Assembly: GCA_032718475.1 (NCBI GenBank)
Contig: JAUCBJ010001946.1
Coordinates: 1-36,452 of the forward strand
Direction of reading: 5' to 3'
DNA: 36,452 nt
Source of the DNA: Nemertoderma westbladi
Lineage: Eukaryota; Xenacoelomorpha; Nemertodermatida; Nemertodermatidae
Below, one piece after another: positions 1 through 10,520 of the stretch. Each line of letters opens with the position of its first letter. The stretch's first letter is position 1. The position numbers and the translations under genes were made by a program. The notes beneath the pieces were generated by a model. It had not been told where the DNA came from, did not search any database, and saw only the letters and a program-made list of their open reading frames with translations.

Positions 1-269
1 AAACACCATTCTAATATAACCATAGACTTTATTATTACAAAAGCAGTTTTTATGTATAAAGCAACGGTAATTACTAAGTCTACATTACTAAGTGTAATGT
101 AGTACATACAATACAGCAATGTAGTGTGTTACGCTAAGTAGGCTTCCTAGCCTACCGGTACTACACAGCAGTTCAGTATGTTGTTACAATACCTAGCCTA
201 ATGCATTACAGCAGTATAGTCCAGTACAACATTTTAAATTTCCCTCTATAGTTTATAGTAATCTCCACA
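1..269 (-). repeat. 3' LTR (partial)
   Basis: It matches 4320-4588 with one substitution. In element orientation it begins TGTGGAGA at 269 and is cut by the window at base 1. The last 64 bases of the gag-pol frame read into it, ending at 206. Confidence 0.92.
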
Positions 270-3200
270 TACTCCCCTCCCAAATAAAAGGCATGTACCG
301 TCCAAGTTTTGAAATGTTTATAGATTGTCCCTTTGCGGGTAGTAGATGGAGACGACATCCCAACCACTACTGGTGATATGTCCTGGATTTGGTCCTGGGT
401 GTTATTCAAATCTGAATCCACCTCTCCAAGAAGGTCATTTTGAAAGTTATGAATTTCCTCTGACCTATCTTCCACAATAGACATTTCTTCTTGGTCAAAT
501 TCATTTCCAGAAATGCTGTTAGACCCACCCAAGATATTACTTTCAGTTTCCTCTCCTATTGGATTATATTGTTGTTGGGGTCCCCTCGATAGTTTACGTA
601 CATTCACTGTATCAGACCAACCATCCCCATCATTAACACGCACAACGTAGTCAGATAGAATCTCCGTAATAAATACTTTAGCCACCTGCTGTAGCTTCCC
701 CTTCTTGCAATAAACCATCGATCCCACTTGAATCCAGTTTGGTAGGTTACAGGCATTGAGCTTAACGTCTGTTGGTGCTGGGTTTGGAGCAATTGTGGAT
801 AATCGACTAAAACCCATAAATATCTCATGTGGTGATGTCCCTGTGACACGGTTCTTCAGAGTACGTATATTGCCTAAAGCATTATCTAGTTCTGACTCCC
901 ACTGCATAATAGTCTTTCCAGCTTCTCTTAATCTCAACTTAATAGCTGACCAAATGATGCCATTATACCTCTCGCATTGGCCATTACCGGCTGGGTTATA
1001 TGAAGTTGTTCTTGACTTTCTTGTATTCCATGAGCTTAAGAAATTACGAAATTTATCTGAAATCAGCTGTCTTCCTCTGTCCGAATGTATAGATCTACAT
1101 GGCCCAAACAAGTTGAACAATATGGTTAAGCACCTTTCCATAGTTACCATTGTCATGTCTGGAACAGCAAAAGCAAAGGGAAACCTGGAGTATTCATCTA
1201 CACAAACAAATAAATATTTATTTCGTGTTGCTGATGGTAAGGGACCCTTGAAGTCAATAGAGACTCTTTCCCATGGTGATGTAGACTGAATCACATTTCC
1301 TGGTGTTATTTGGGCAAAGTGAGGTTTTAACTCGCAACACAGCTCACACTCTCGACAGACATCCACACAATCTTGTTTCAGACCATCCCAACAGTGGTAT
1401 CTTTTAATAAAATCATATAAGCGATCAACTCCAGGATGACCTAGTCCTTTATGAACCTCTCTCACTAAAGTCATATTATTATACTGCCCATTAGAATTTA
1501 AAAGATTCCCATTAAAAGCAGTACATCGACTTAATGCATCAGCAATGACATTTTGCTTTCCAGGGCGATATTGAATATCAAAGTTAAACTCTGCAAGTTC
1601 TAAACGCCAGCGACACAGTTTATTATTCTTAATTTTGCTTTTGGGGCGTTCATCCATTAAATATGCTACACCTTCTTGGTCCGTGATTACTTCAAATTTC
1701 CTTCCTACCAGGAAATGACGCAGTTTATCAATACAGTAATGCACTGCAAAAGCCTCTAGCTCAGGCGTGGACCAGTTTTTCTCAACAGCAGTCAACTTGT
1801 GTGAAATGAAAGCCACAGGTTGACCATTTTGGGACAAGACACCACCTACAGCCAAACTCGAAGCATCTGTCTCTAGTACTAGGATATCTGTTGTATTGGG
1901 AATCAATAGCATCGCATCTTTCAGTTTGGATTTGAGTTCAACAATGGCTCGGACACCAGCTTCATTTAATGGAAACTTTGGTGAATTGCAAGTATCAAAT
2001 AGAGGAATTGCAACAGTTGCAAAGTTTTCTATCCACTTGGAATAATAGACAAACATGCCCAGTAATGTTTCTAGTTCCTTCTTCGTTTGGGGAACTGCCA
2101 TTTCCATTAGTCCAGCAAATCGATCAGGGTCAGGACTGATTCTTCCATTTTTAAAGATATGTCCAAGAAATCGCAGTTCGTTTTGTCGGATCAGACATTT
2201 CTCTTTCTTAAATCTGATACACTTCTCTCGAGCACGAGTTAGAAATTCAATCACACGAGAATCATGTTCTTCCTTTGTTTTCCCCCATACCGCCACATCA
2301 TCTAACAATCCCGCACATCCCTCAATTCCCTCTATAACCGTCATAATTTCTCTTTGGAAAACAGCACTTCCATTTGTTACACCAAAAGGTAAACGAGTGT
2401 ATTGATATAGGCGTCCATTTGCTTCAAAGGCTGTATAAGGCCGTTCATTCTCTACAATGGGTAGCTGATGATAGGCTGAGCGAAGATCAAACCGTGAATA
2501 GAATATACCCTCTCCGATTTTATCCAATAGATCTGGAATGAGTGGTAGTGGGAAAGCATCAACTTCTGTAAACCGGTTTATAGTAGAGGCATAATCAATA
2601 CAAACTCGAATCTTATCTCTCTCAGGAACCAACACACACTGAGATCTCCACGGGCTTGTTGATGGTTCAATGACACCTACATTTAAGAGTTTCTTAACTT
2701 CTAATTCAATTATGTGCTGGTCATCTTTGGATCTATAGCGCGATGGCATTCTTACTGGTTTTGTTTTTGGATCCATTCGTATAACGGAGACTGGTGGAAT
2801 ATTTAAACCAACAATTTTGTCATCAAACAAATCTTTAAATATTTCAAAGAGATCATCGTCAATATGCTTCTCAGAAGCAGAAATGCTAGACTTAGCAAAT
2901 CCAGATACTGTTAAATTTCCAAGACTTCCTCCAAACTGTATATGTAGTTCATTAAACTGGTCCAATGCAGAGACACCCATAATTGCTGGATCACATAAAT
3001 TCTTGGCAATAAACAGATTAACCGGAACATAGCGACCATCTATTTCCAAAATCTCTATAGTTTCTCCAACCAAGGTTAATGGCTTATCTCCAATATTTTT
3101 ACAAAGTTCCGAATTCTTCAACCGTTTAAATGAAAGCCCCACTGATTGAGCTGTAGCTTCACTGACTACAGTAATGTCAGACCCTGGATCAACTAACCAC

Positions 3201-4258
3201 TGAATGAGCGAGTTATTTAATTTTGACTGTATATATTTGCGATTACTAGAATATTTTTTGTTATCTTTCTCTTCTAGAGTTGCAACACAATAATTCCCCA
3301 GAGTTGCGACATTATAACTCGCTGATTTACCCATTGCAGATCCAGTTTCGGATGTACCCTTCCTTGTTTTACATTCTCTTGCAAAATGCCCAATTTTCCC
3401 ACATTTGTAACATTTTTGGTTTTGAGCTCTGCAATCACCCTTATCATGCCAAGTGGTTATTCCACAAAAGAAACACTTCCAATTCTTATCCGTTCCTGAC
3501 CGGGGATTATTATAGCGGGTGCCCGAACTACACATATTCCTTTCTTCAACTTTGATTTCTGATAATGCAGATTGCATTGTCTCTACTAGAGGAGCAGCAG
3601 CCAATTTTCTCGAATACATAGTGTCTGTGCTATGGGAATCAGTGACTGCCTTTAAAGAAGACAATTCAACTTCAGCTGCTGAAAATGCATCTTCAAAACC
3701 GAAGCTCTTGGAAGACTTTTCCGCCATTTTAAAAGCGCGAAATACTGCAAGTTTCATGTCATCTAGAAACAATCCCGTACAAAATGCATCTCTCAGAGCT
3801 TCATTCTCGAAACTCACTGGAAACTGACAAAATGAAATAATCTGTCGCAACTTTGACACAAAATCATCCAAGCTTTCTTTATCTACTTGTTTTGTTGAGT
3901 ATAATTTTACCCGTTCACTCAAGGAATTTCGTTCTGCTATAAACTTCTTTGTAAGAAACTCTGCCACTCTTTGAAATTCCGTTTGTCCATCTGCTAGGAC
4001 AGCCCACTGGCTTACTTCATCATAATACTTTGCTGCCTTTGTTCCAGCATATAACAACAAATAATCAACTTTATCATCTTCTGCAACTTTGGATACCCGA
4101 AGATATCGCTTAAATTGGCTTAACCATATTTGGAAATCATCCACCCCTGGATTGAATATCGGAACTACCTGTTGTTTCAATCCACGAGGCCGATCCCCTC
4201 TGAATTCATTATTTCCACCATTACCTAGGGCGGGATCGTTACTCGCTGAATCTGCCAT
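206..4258 (-). CDS. Ty3-type Gag-Pol polyprotein, single ORF
   Basis: 1350 residues from the ATG at 4258. Gag occupies about residues 1-300 and ends in two CCHC-like zinc knuckles (C262-C276, with longer spacing, and C283-C296). The aspartic protease core follows at D357-P-G, where the family normally has DTG or DSG. The reverse transcriptase has motif A FDLRSAYH (D591) and its catalytic box as LLDD (651-654) instead of F/YxDD. RNase H shows TDAS (D798), ITDQ (D860) and IADA (D907). The integrase has an HHCC zinc module (H936, H941, then a Cys pair near 970) and a D1002/D1060/E1096 triad. There are no stops or frameshifts, so the frame is intact, but the DPG and LLDD changes raise doubt about enzyme activity. 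The C-terminus runs into the 3' LTR. Confidence 0.93.
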   Translation of the reverse strand: MADSASNDPALGNGGNNEFRGDRPRGLKQQVVPIFNPGVDDFQIWLSQFKRYLRVSKVAEDDKVDYLLLYAGTKAAKYYDEVSQWAVLADGQTEFQRVAEFLTKKFIAERNSLSERVKLYSTKQVDKESLDDFVSKLRQIISFCQFPVSFENEALRDAFCTGLFLDDMKLAVFRAFKMAEKSSKSFGFEDAFSAAEVELSSLKAVTDSHSTDTMYSRKLAAAPLVETMQSALSEIKVEERNMCSSGTRYNNPRSGTDKNWKCFFCGITTWHDKGDCRAQNQKCYKCGKIGHFARECKTRKGTSETGSAMGKSASYNVATLGNYCVATLEEKDNKKYSSNRKYIQSKLNNSLIQWLVDPGSDITVVSEATAQSVGLSFKRLKNSELCKNIGDKPLTLVGETIEILEIDGRYVPVNLFIAKNLCDPAIMGVSALDQFNELHIQFGGSLGNLTVSGFAKSSISASEKHIDDDLFEIFKDLFDDKIVGLNIPPVSVIRMDPKTKPVRMPSRYRSKDDQHIIELEVKKLLNVGVIEPSTSPWRSQCVLVPERDKIRVCIDYASTINRFTEVDAFPLPLIPDLLDKIGEGIFYSRFDLRSAYHQLPIVENERPYTAFEANGRLYQYTRLPFGVTNGSAVFQREIMTVIEGIEGCAGLLDDVAVWGKTKEEHDSRVIEFLTRAREKCIRFKKEKCLIRQNELRFLGHIFKNGRISPDPDRFAGLMEMAVPQTKKELETLLGMFVYYSKWIENFATVAIPLFDTCNSPKFPLNEAGVRAIVELKSKLKDAMLLIPNTTDILVLETDASSLAVGGVLSQNGQPVAFISHKLTAVEKNWSTPELEAFAVHYCIDKLRHFLVGRKFEVITDQEGVAYLMDERPKSKIKNNKLCRWRLELAEFNFDIQYRPGKQNVIADALSRCTAFNGNLLNSNGQYNNMTLVREVHKGLGHPGVDRLYDFIKRYHCWDGLKQDCVDVCRECELCCELKPHFAQITPGNVIQSTSPWERVSIDFKGPLPSATRNKYLFVCVDEYSRFPFAFAVPDMTMVTMERCLTILFNLFGPCRSIHSDRGRQLISDKFRNFLSSWNTRKSRTTSYNPAGNGQCERYNGIIWSAIKLRLREAGKTIMQWESELDNALGNIRTLKNRVTGTSPHEIFMGFSRLSTIAPNPAPTDVKLNACNLPNWIQVGSMVYCKKGKLQQVAKVFITEILSDYVVRVNDGDGWSDTVNVRKLSRGPQQQYNPIGEETESNILGGSNSISGNEFDQEEMSIVEDRSEEIHNFQNDLLGEVDSDLNNTQDQIQDISPVVVGMSSPSTTRKGTIYKHFKTWTVHAFYLGGEYVEITINYRGKFKMLYWTILL
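271..281 (-). other. Polypurine tract
   Basis: On the element strand a G/A run (GGGAGGGGAGT) sits directly upstream of the 3' LTR start at 269. This is where plus-strand DNA synthesis is primed in LTR retroelements. It fixes the LTR boundary independently of the repeat alignment. Confidence 0.75.
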
Positions 4259-4319
4259 GTTGCAGTGCTCTTCTTAGATTATTATACATAAAAACTTTGT
4301 CGTAGCTTTAATAATGAAT

Positions 4320-4588
4320 AAACACCATTCTAATATAACCATAGACTTTATTATTACAAAAGCAGTTTTTATGTATAAAGCAACAGTAATTACTAAGTCT
4401 ACATTACTAAGTGTAATGTAGTACATACAATACAGCAATGTAGTGTGTTACGCTAAGTAGGCTTCCTAGCCTACCGGTACTACACAGCAGTTCAGTATGT
4501 TGTTACAATACCTAGCCTAATGCATTACAGCAGTATAGTCCAGTACAACATTTTAAATTTCCCTCTATAGTTTATAGTAATCTCCACA
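4320..4588 (-). repeat. 5' LTR (minimum extent)
   Basis: Direct-repeat partner of 1-269. In element orientation it starts at 4588 and probably drives gag-pol, whose ATG is at 4258. Its inner edge could lie anywhere from about 4319 down to about 4265, because the other copy is cut by the window. Confidence 0.9.
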
Positions 4589-6359
4589 TATACCAATTAA
4601 AATTATAAAATTAATAGCAACAGATATCCTGGGTACCACTGACATATATAATTAATCAAAGCTTGACCACATCGATATTTCCAGATAAACTTAAATTAGT
4701 TAGTGTAACTCCAGTATACAAAAATGGTGATATTGATGATCCAATAAACTACAGACAGGTAGCAGTAACATCTCCTTTAGCTAAGGTTTTCGAAAGAATA
4801 ATTTTTAACCAAATATATACACACATAAATATACACAATTTATTATACTCTAAGCAGTTTGGATTTAGAAAGGGGTATTCAACAGGGGATGCGATAACAT
4901 ATATAACAGAATCATGGCGGGAAAATTTAAACAAAGGAGAATATGTAGCAGTAGCATTTTTGGACCTAAGTAAGGCGTTTAACTCTATAAATAGAAACTT
5001 ACTCGTACATAAACTTACTAACATGGGTTTTCACAATACGGCAGTTGATCTCATAAGAAATGACCTAACTAATAGGCAGCAAAGGGTTATATTGGGTAGC
5101 ACAAATTCTTCATGGCTGACAGAAACGAAAGGGGTACCACAGGGGACAATACTTGGGCCTTTACTATTCACAATGTACACAAATGACATTCCTGATATCC
5201 ATTCGAACAATACAAATATAATACAATATGCAGATGACACTGTGATATATACAGCACATGTAACTCCTCAAACTGCGGCAAATGTTCTAGAAACTGAAAT
5301 TCTAAAACTAAATAAAACCTTTGAAGAACACCACCTCAAACTAAATCCATCAAAAACTGAATTTTTACTACTCTCACCTAAGGAAAATAAATCAGAATCT
5401 GTTTTAACATTAAATATAGGGGGAACAAAACCAATATCTCAATCTCAATCAGTTAAATATTTAGGAGTACAAATAGACAAAAAACTACAATGGAAAGAAT
5501 ATATGGAACATATCTTACAAAAGATGACTGTAAGTATTTCATGTTTGCGTAATATTAAGGGGCAATTAACAAATAGGACAAAGATACATATATATAAGGC
5601 TCTTACAATTCCATATCACAATTACTGTTGTCAGCTACTAATATCACTACATGATAAATATGGTTATAAAGAAGCACTATACAAGTTCGAAAAAGTTCAA
5701 AACTATGCATTACGGACAATATTTGGCAAAAAAATAAAAGATACGACTGGTACTGAACTCAGGGAAAGAGCAAGAATTCCATTGCTGGCTGCTTTACGGG
5801 AATACTTTGGTCTTATATATTTCTTCAAATACATATATAAATTATCGCGACCATTCAAAACACTGCACTTACCTTTTCAATCTAATAAAAATCTAATTAT
5901 AAACTCAAGAACAAAAAATATCAAGATTCCCAAAACTAAAAACAGATATGGACATGAAAGTTTAGTAGTAAATCTAATAAAAATCTGGAACAAATTGCCC
6001 AAAGATGCAAGGATCTGCACATCAATAAACGCATTTAAAAATAAAATAAAATTACTATATCTATATCAATATAAAAGAGATGATACATAAATATTCCGCG
6101 TCACTCCCTACCTTGTGCTTTGTTGTTTTATTAATTGTATTAGTGTAATTTGTAGTGTAATATTAGTTAAATATATGTCTTAATATTGGATAATTATTAT
6201 GTATGTACTAGAATATAATGTTACATAGTAGCATTGGCCCTGTGACGCTTACTCACTCAAATTATCAGTGTGTACTTTTGTGCGTACTGCCTCAATAGAG
6301 TTTTAGCTATATTGAGTTTTAACGAGATTAAAAGAAATAAAACTAAACTAAACTAAACT
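4589..6359 (+). mobile_element. CR1/L2-like LINE, 3' half
   Basis: This non-LTR retrotransposon contains the C-terminal part of its ORF2, an AT-rich 3' UTR (6091-6330) and a short repeat tail of AAACT units (about 6338-6359) abutting the 40-bp minisatellite. Its 5' part ends exactly at the LTR element, and the flanking codons continue a typical LINE reverse transcriptase sequence. The rest of the LINE is therefore expected to the left of the window. Clade placement is by motif style only. Confidence 0.8.
4591..6090 (+). pseudogene. LINE ORF2 fragment: reverse transcriptase and C-terminal region
   Basis: The long frame is open from 4618 to 6090. It shows the non-LTR reverse transcriptase order: PLTYIINQSL and FPDKLK, then PVYKNGD, motif A FLDLSKAFNSI (usual Asp replaced by Asn after AF), motif B GVPQGTILGPLLF, and the active box YADD. 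The LNPSKTEF and KYLG regions follow. Upstream codons 4591-4629 read IPIKIIKLIATDIL in another frame. One extra G in the GGG at 4631-4633 thus breaks the ORF. The endonuclease half is absent from the window. The copy is dead through the LTR insertion and the frameshift. Confidence 0.88.
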
Positions 6360-6360
6360 G

Positions 6361-9010
6361 TAGTGCTCCCGAACCCCCCACGGCTATAGTTCCTACCCTG
6401 TAGTGCTCCCGAACCCTCCACTGCTATAGTTCCTACCCTGTAGTGCTCCCGAACCCCCCACGGCTATAGTTCCTACCCTGTAGTGCTCCCGAACCCCCCA
6501 CGGCTATAGTTCCTACCCTGTACTGCTCCCGAACCCCCCACGGCTATAGTTCCTACCCTGTAATGCTCCCGAACCCCCCACGGCTATAGTTCCTACCCTG
6601 TAGTGCTCCCGAACCCCCCACGGCTATAGTTCCTACCCTGTAGTGCTCCCGAACCCCCCACGGCTATAGTTCCTACCCTGTAGTGCTCCCGAACCCCCCA
6701 CGGCTATAGTTCCTACCCTGTAGTGCTCCCGAACCCCCCACGGCTATAGTTCCTACCCTGTAGTGCTCCCGAACCCCCCACGGCTATAGTTCCTACCCTG
6801 TAGTGCTCCCGAACCCCCCACGGCTATAGTTCCTACCCTGTAGTGCTCCCGAACCCCCCACGGCTATAGTTCCTACCCTGTAGTGCTCCCGAACCCCCCA
6901 CGGCTATAGTTCCTACCCTGTAGTGCTCCCGAACCCCCCACGGCTATAGTTCCTACCCTGTAGTGCTCCCGAACCCCCCACGGCTATAGTTCCTACCCTG
7001 TAGTGCTCCCGAACCCCCCACGGCTATAGTTCCTACCCTGTAGTGCTCCCGAACCCCCCACGGCTATAGTTCCTACCCTGTAGTGCTCCCGAACCCCCCA
7101 CGGCTATAGTTCCTACCCTGTAGTGCTCCCGAACCCCCCACGGCTATAGTTCCTACCCTGTAGTGCTCCCGAACCCCCCACGGCTATAGTTCCTACCCTG
7201 TAGTGCTCCCGAACCCCCCACGGCTATAGTTCCTACCCTGTAGTGCTCCCGAACCCCCCACGGCTATAGTTCCTACCCTGTAGTGCTCCCGAACCCCCCA
7301 CGGCTATAGTTCCTACCCTGTAGTGCTCCCGAACCCCCCACGGCTATAGTTCCTACCCTGTAGTGCTCCCGAACCCCCCACGGCTATAGTTCCTACCCTG
7401 TAGTGCTCCCGAACCCCCCACGGCTATAGTTCCTACCCTGTAGTGCTCCCGAACCCCCCACGGCTATAGTTCCTACCCTGTAGTGCTCCCGAACCCCCCA
7501 CGGCTATAGTTCCTACCCTGTAGTGCTCCCGAACCCCCCACGGCTATAGTTCCTACCCTGTAGTGCTCCCGAACCCCCCACGGCTATAGTTCCTACCCTG
7601 TAGTGCTCCCGAACCCCCCACGGCTATAGTTCCTACCCTGTAGTGCTCCCGAACCCCCCACGGCTATAGTTCCTACCCTGTAGTGCTCCCGAACCCCCCA
7701 CGGCTATAGTTCCTACCCTGTAGTGCTCCCGAACCCCCCACGGCTATAGTTCCTACCCTGTAGTGCTCCCGAACCCCCCACGGCTATAGTTCCTACCCTG
7801 TAGTGCTCCCGAACCCCCCACGGCTATAGTTCCTACCCTGTAGTGCTCCCGAACCCCCCACGGCTATAGTTCCTACCCTGTAGTGCTCCCGAACCCCCCA
7901 CGGCTATAGTTCCTACCCTGTAGTGCTCCCGAACCCCCCACGGCTATAGTTCCTACCCTGTAGTGCTCCCGAACCCCCCACGGCTATAGTTCCTACCCTG
8001 TAGTGCTCCCGAACCCCCCACGGCTATAGTTCCTACCCTGTAGTGCTCCCGAACCCCCCACGGCTATAGTTCCTACCCTGTAGTGCTCCCGAACCCCCCA
8101 CGGCTATAGTTCCTACCCTGTAGTGCTCCCGAACCCCCCACGGCTATAGTTCCTACCCTGTAGTGCTCCCGAACCCCCCACGGCTATAGTTCCTACCCTG
8201 TAGTGCTCCCGAACCCCCCACGGCTATAGTTCCTACCCTGTAGTGCTCCCGAACCCCCCACGGCTATAGTTCCTACCCTGTAGTGCTCCCGAACCCCCCA
8301 CGGCTATAGTTCCTACCCTGTAGTGCTCCCGAACCCCCCACGGCTATAGTTCCTACCCTGTAGTGCTCCCGAACCCCCCACGGCTATAGTTCCTACCCTG
8401 TAGTGCTCCCGAACCCCCCACGGCTATAGTTCCTACCCTGTAGTGCTCCCGAACCCCCCACGGCTATAGTTCCTACCCTGTAGTGCTCCCGAACCCCCCA
8501 CGGCTATAGTTCCTACCCTGTAGTGCTCCCGAACCCCCCACGGCTATAGTTCCTACCCTGTAGTGCTCCCGAACCCCCCACGGCTATAGTTCCTACCCTG
8601 TAGTGCTCCCGAACCCCCCACGGCTATAGTTCCTACCCTGTAGTGCTCCCGAACCCCCCACGGCTATAGTTCCTACCATGTAGTGCTCCCGAACCCCCCA
8701 CGGCTATAGTTCCTACCCTGTAGTGCTCCCGAACCCCCCACGGCTATAGTTCCTACCCTGTAGTGCTCCCGAACCCCCCACGGCTATAGTTCCTACCCTG
8801 TAGTGCTCCCGAACCCCCCACGGCTATAGTTCCTACCCTGTAGTGCTCCCGAACCCCCCACTGCTATAGTTCCTACCCTGTAGTGCTCCCGAACCCCCCA
8901 CGGCTATAGTCCCTACCCTGTAGTGCTCCCGAACCCCCCACGGCTATAGTCCCTACCCTGTAGTGCTCCCGAACCCCCCACGACTATAGTTCCTACCCTG
9001 TAGTGCTCCC
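6361..9010 (+). repeat. 40-bp minisatellite, 66 tandem units plus a partial unit
   Basis: The unit starts TAGTGCTCCCGAACCCCCCA and ends GTTCCTACCCTG; 66 exact 40-base steps run from 6361 to 9000. The core is almost invariant. Variants cluster at the edges: tacTGC and taaTGC near 6521-6570, a run of variants in the last four or five units, and one CCATG unit near 8680. There are no spacers and no reading frame of interest. Edge-diverged, core-homogeneous structure fits unequal exchange or gene conversion. Confidence 0.98.
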
Positions 9011-9799
9011 AACATGGCCCGGAGTACTTCCCTGGACTTTCTTGCAGGGTATTGGGTTGAACAAAGGTCTTCTACTATTCGCAATTAACATTGGGACGCA
9101 TATATCGCATATTTCTCCAAAGAATTCTATAATCACCTTCAATATTTTTAATATTTTTAGGGATAATATTATAATTATCACAATGTCCACAGCGGGTTTT
9201 TGTATCCTGTATATGGTAACTTATTAAGATCACGGGCCGTTTGATTATAACGCTCAGCATGGTTTCCCGCCCAGAAGCATGTTTTGTATCAGCAGGTCTC
9301 ACTCACTATATGGCTTGGTCGCAAAATGATGTGCGATGGATGGGACAAGGGAATGCAACGGATGCCCAAATATGATCTGGGTTGTTTGGGGGAGGGGGAG
9401 GATTGGGTGAGGGGGCATTGTATACTAAGAAGCAAATACCGGGGGATTCGGTTGAAAATTCGATTAAATTGGCTGCTAGACCTAGAATGATTGATCGTAA
9501 TATAAATATAATATCTCTGAAGGAGGTAAATTCATTGTCAATAATTTCCATAATTGACATTTTGTTTAAATCTTCTACATTACAATCATACGTATGCAAT
9601 GGCTCAGAGAGTCAGAGAGTAATGAATGCCTTGGATGGGAAGCCATGTATGTAATGCCATGACTCAGAGAACCTTATTCTACGAATACCATGCTCAGAGA
9701 GACACATGCTTAGAATGTTATCAGCGTTCTGATGTATTTTGTAACATTATGTCAACTTATCAGTGTTCTGACGAATTACTCGTAACACTGCAAGGTACC

Positions 9800-9841
9800 A
9801 CTTTGCAGCGTTGCTGCCTATAGGACGGAACGCTGCAAAGT
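9800..9841. repeat. Perfect 13-bp inverted repeat with 16-base loop
   Basis: ACTTTGCAGCGTT at 9800-9812 pairs with AACGCTGCAAAGT at 9829-9841. Related words recur in the hairpin at 10162-10303, so this looks like part of a degraded foldback family. The second copy lies at 12693-12734. Confidence 0.8.
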
Positions 9842-10161
9842 AATCAATAACATAGAAACAACTTAAATTACCCTATTCCAGAATGAATTATTTCCATTTA
9901 TATTAATGAGAGATGCTTTATTATCCAGTTTGCAGTGACGGGTCTAAATATTATTGTATGTAAATAACAATTGTTTAAAGTGAACAGTATTCCATCATGT
10001 CAAAACGTCCAACAGAAGCCATTTAAGAGGGAAGCGTGCCTTCCATCAGTAAAACAAGGTACGATAATGAACCGAATATAAATGCCCAAACGATAATGAT
10101 AATAATTCCTTTTCTTCACATACCGAACGCTGATAAGCTGACATAATGTAACAAAATTACA

Positions 10162-10303
10162 TACATCATTGTGTGCAAAGGTCACTTTTCAACGTTAAAC
10201 ACCCATTGTTTATTTATGTAGACCTCCTTCGCTGCGCTCGCTCGGTACATAAATAAACTCGGGTCATAACGCTGCAAAGTGCTACTTTGCACACAATGAT
10301 GTA
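10162..10303. mobile_element. 142-bp foldback (hairpin) element, copy 1
   Basis: The outer arms TACATCATTGTGTGCAAA (10162-10179) and its exact complement (10286-10303) form a perfect 18-bp stem. Inner arms built on TTTATTTATGTA and TACATAAATAAA continue the stem imperfectly around a GC-rich tip (CTTCGCTGCGCTCGCTCG). A related single arm occurs at about 17286-17322. No coding capacity; MITE-like. Confidence 0.75.
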
Positions 10304-10436
10304 AATAGTTATTGTATTTTAATGCAAGATTATTAAGACATGGAAATATTATTCAAACATTACTGTTTTGTTTTAGCTGATTTGTGTTAAAAACAATTCA
10401 TTACAAAAAATATTAAAACTAGTGATTTTAAAGCTG

Positions 10437-10520
10437 GTGATTTCTATGGTAAAAATTTGATGGGGGTGTCGACAGGGCGTGATTTCTATGGTAAAAATTT
10501 GATGGTGGTGTCGACAGGGC
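10437..10520. repeat. 2 x 42-bp tandem repeat in Block B
   Basis: Units start at 10437 and 10479 (GTGATTTCTATGG... GTCGACAGGGC) and differ at about one base. The same pair is in the second block near 13329-13412. Confidence 0.85.

Larger units (their letters stand above)
1..4588 (-). mobile_element. Ty3-type LTR retrotransposon, nearly complete (3' LTR cut by window edge)
   Basis: Direct repeats at 1-269 and 4320-4588 differ at one base (66 versus 4385), so the insertion is young. Read on the minus strand the LTR starts TGTGGAGA, the usual TG start. A polypurine tract lies directly before the 3' LTR, and one gag-pol frame fills the interior. The right flank continues a plus-strand LINE reading frame, so this element landed inside that LINE. 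The far end of the 3' LTR and the left target duplication are outside the window, and the primer-binding site was not located with confidence. No envelope gene is present. Confidence 0.93.

Noticed and set aside
4262-4318. Primer-binding site of the LTR element
   Set aside because: No segment next to the LTR gave a confident tRNA 3' end match, and the inner LTR edge is not fixed by the truncated partner.
6361-9010. CRISPR-like appearance of regular 40-bp repeats
   Set aside because: Units are contiguous with no unique spacers, and the DNA is animal; it is a minisatellite.
9003-9823. Small open frames in Block B, repeated at 11886-12716
   Set aside because: They persist in both copies only because the block is a recent duplicate; low complexity, overlapping on both strands, no motif.
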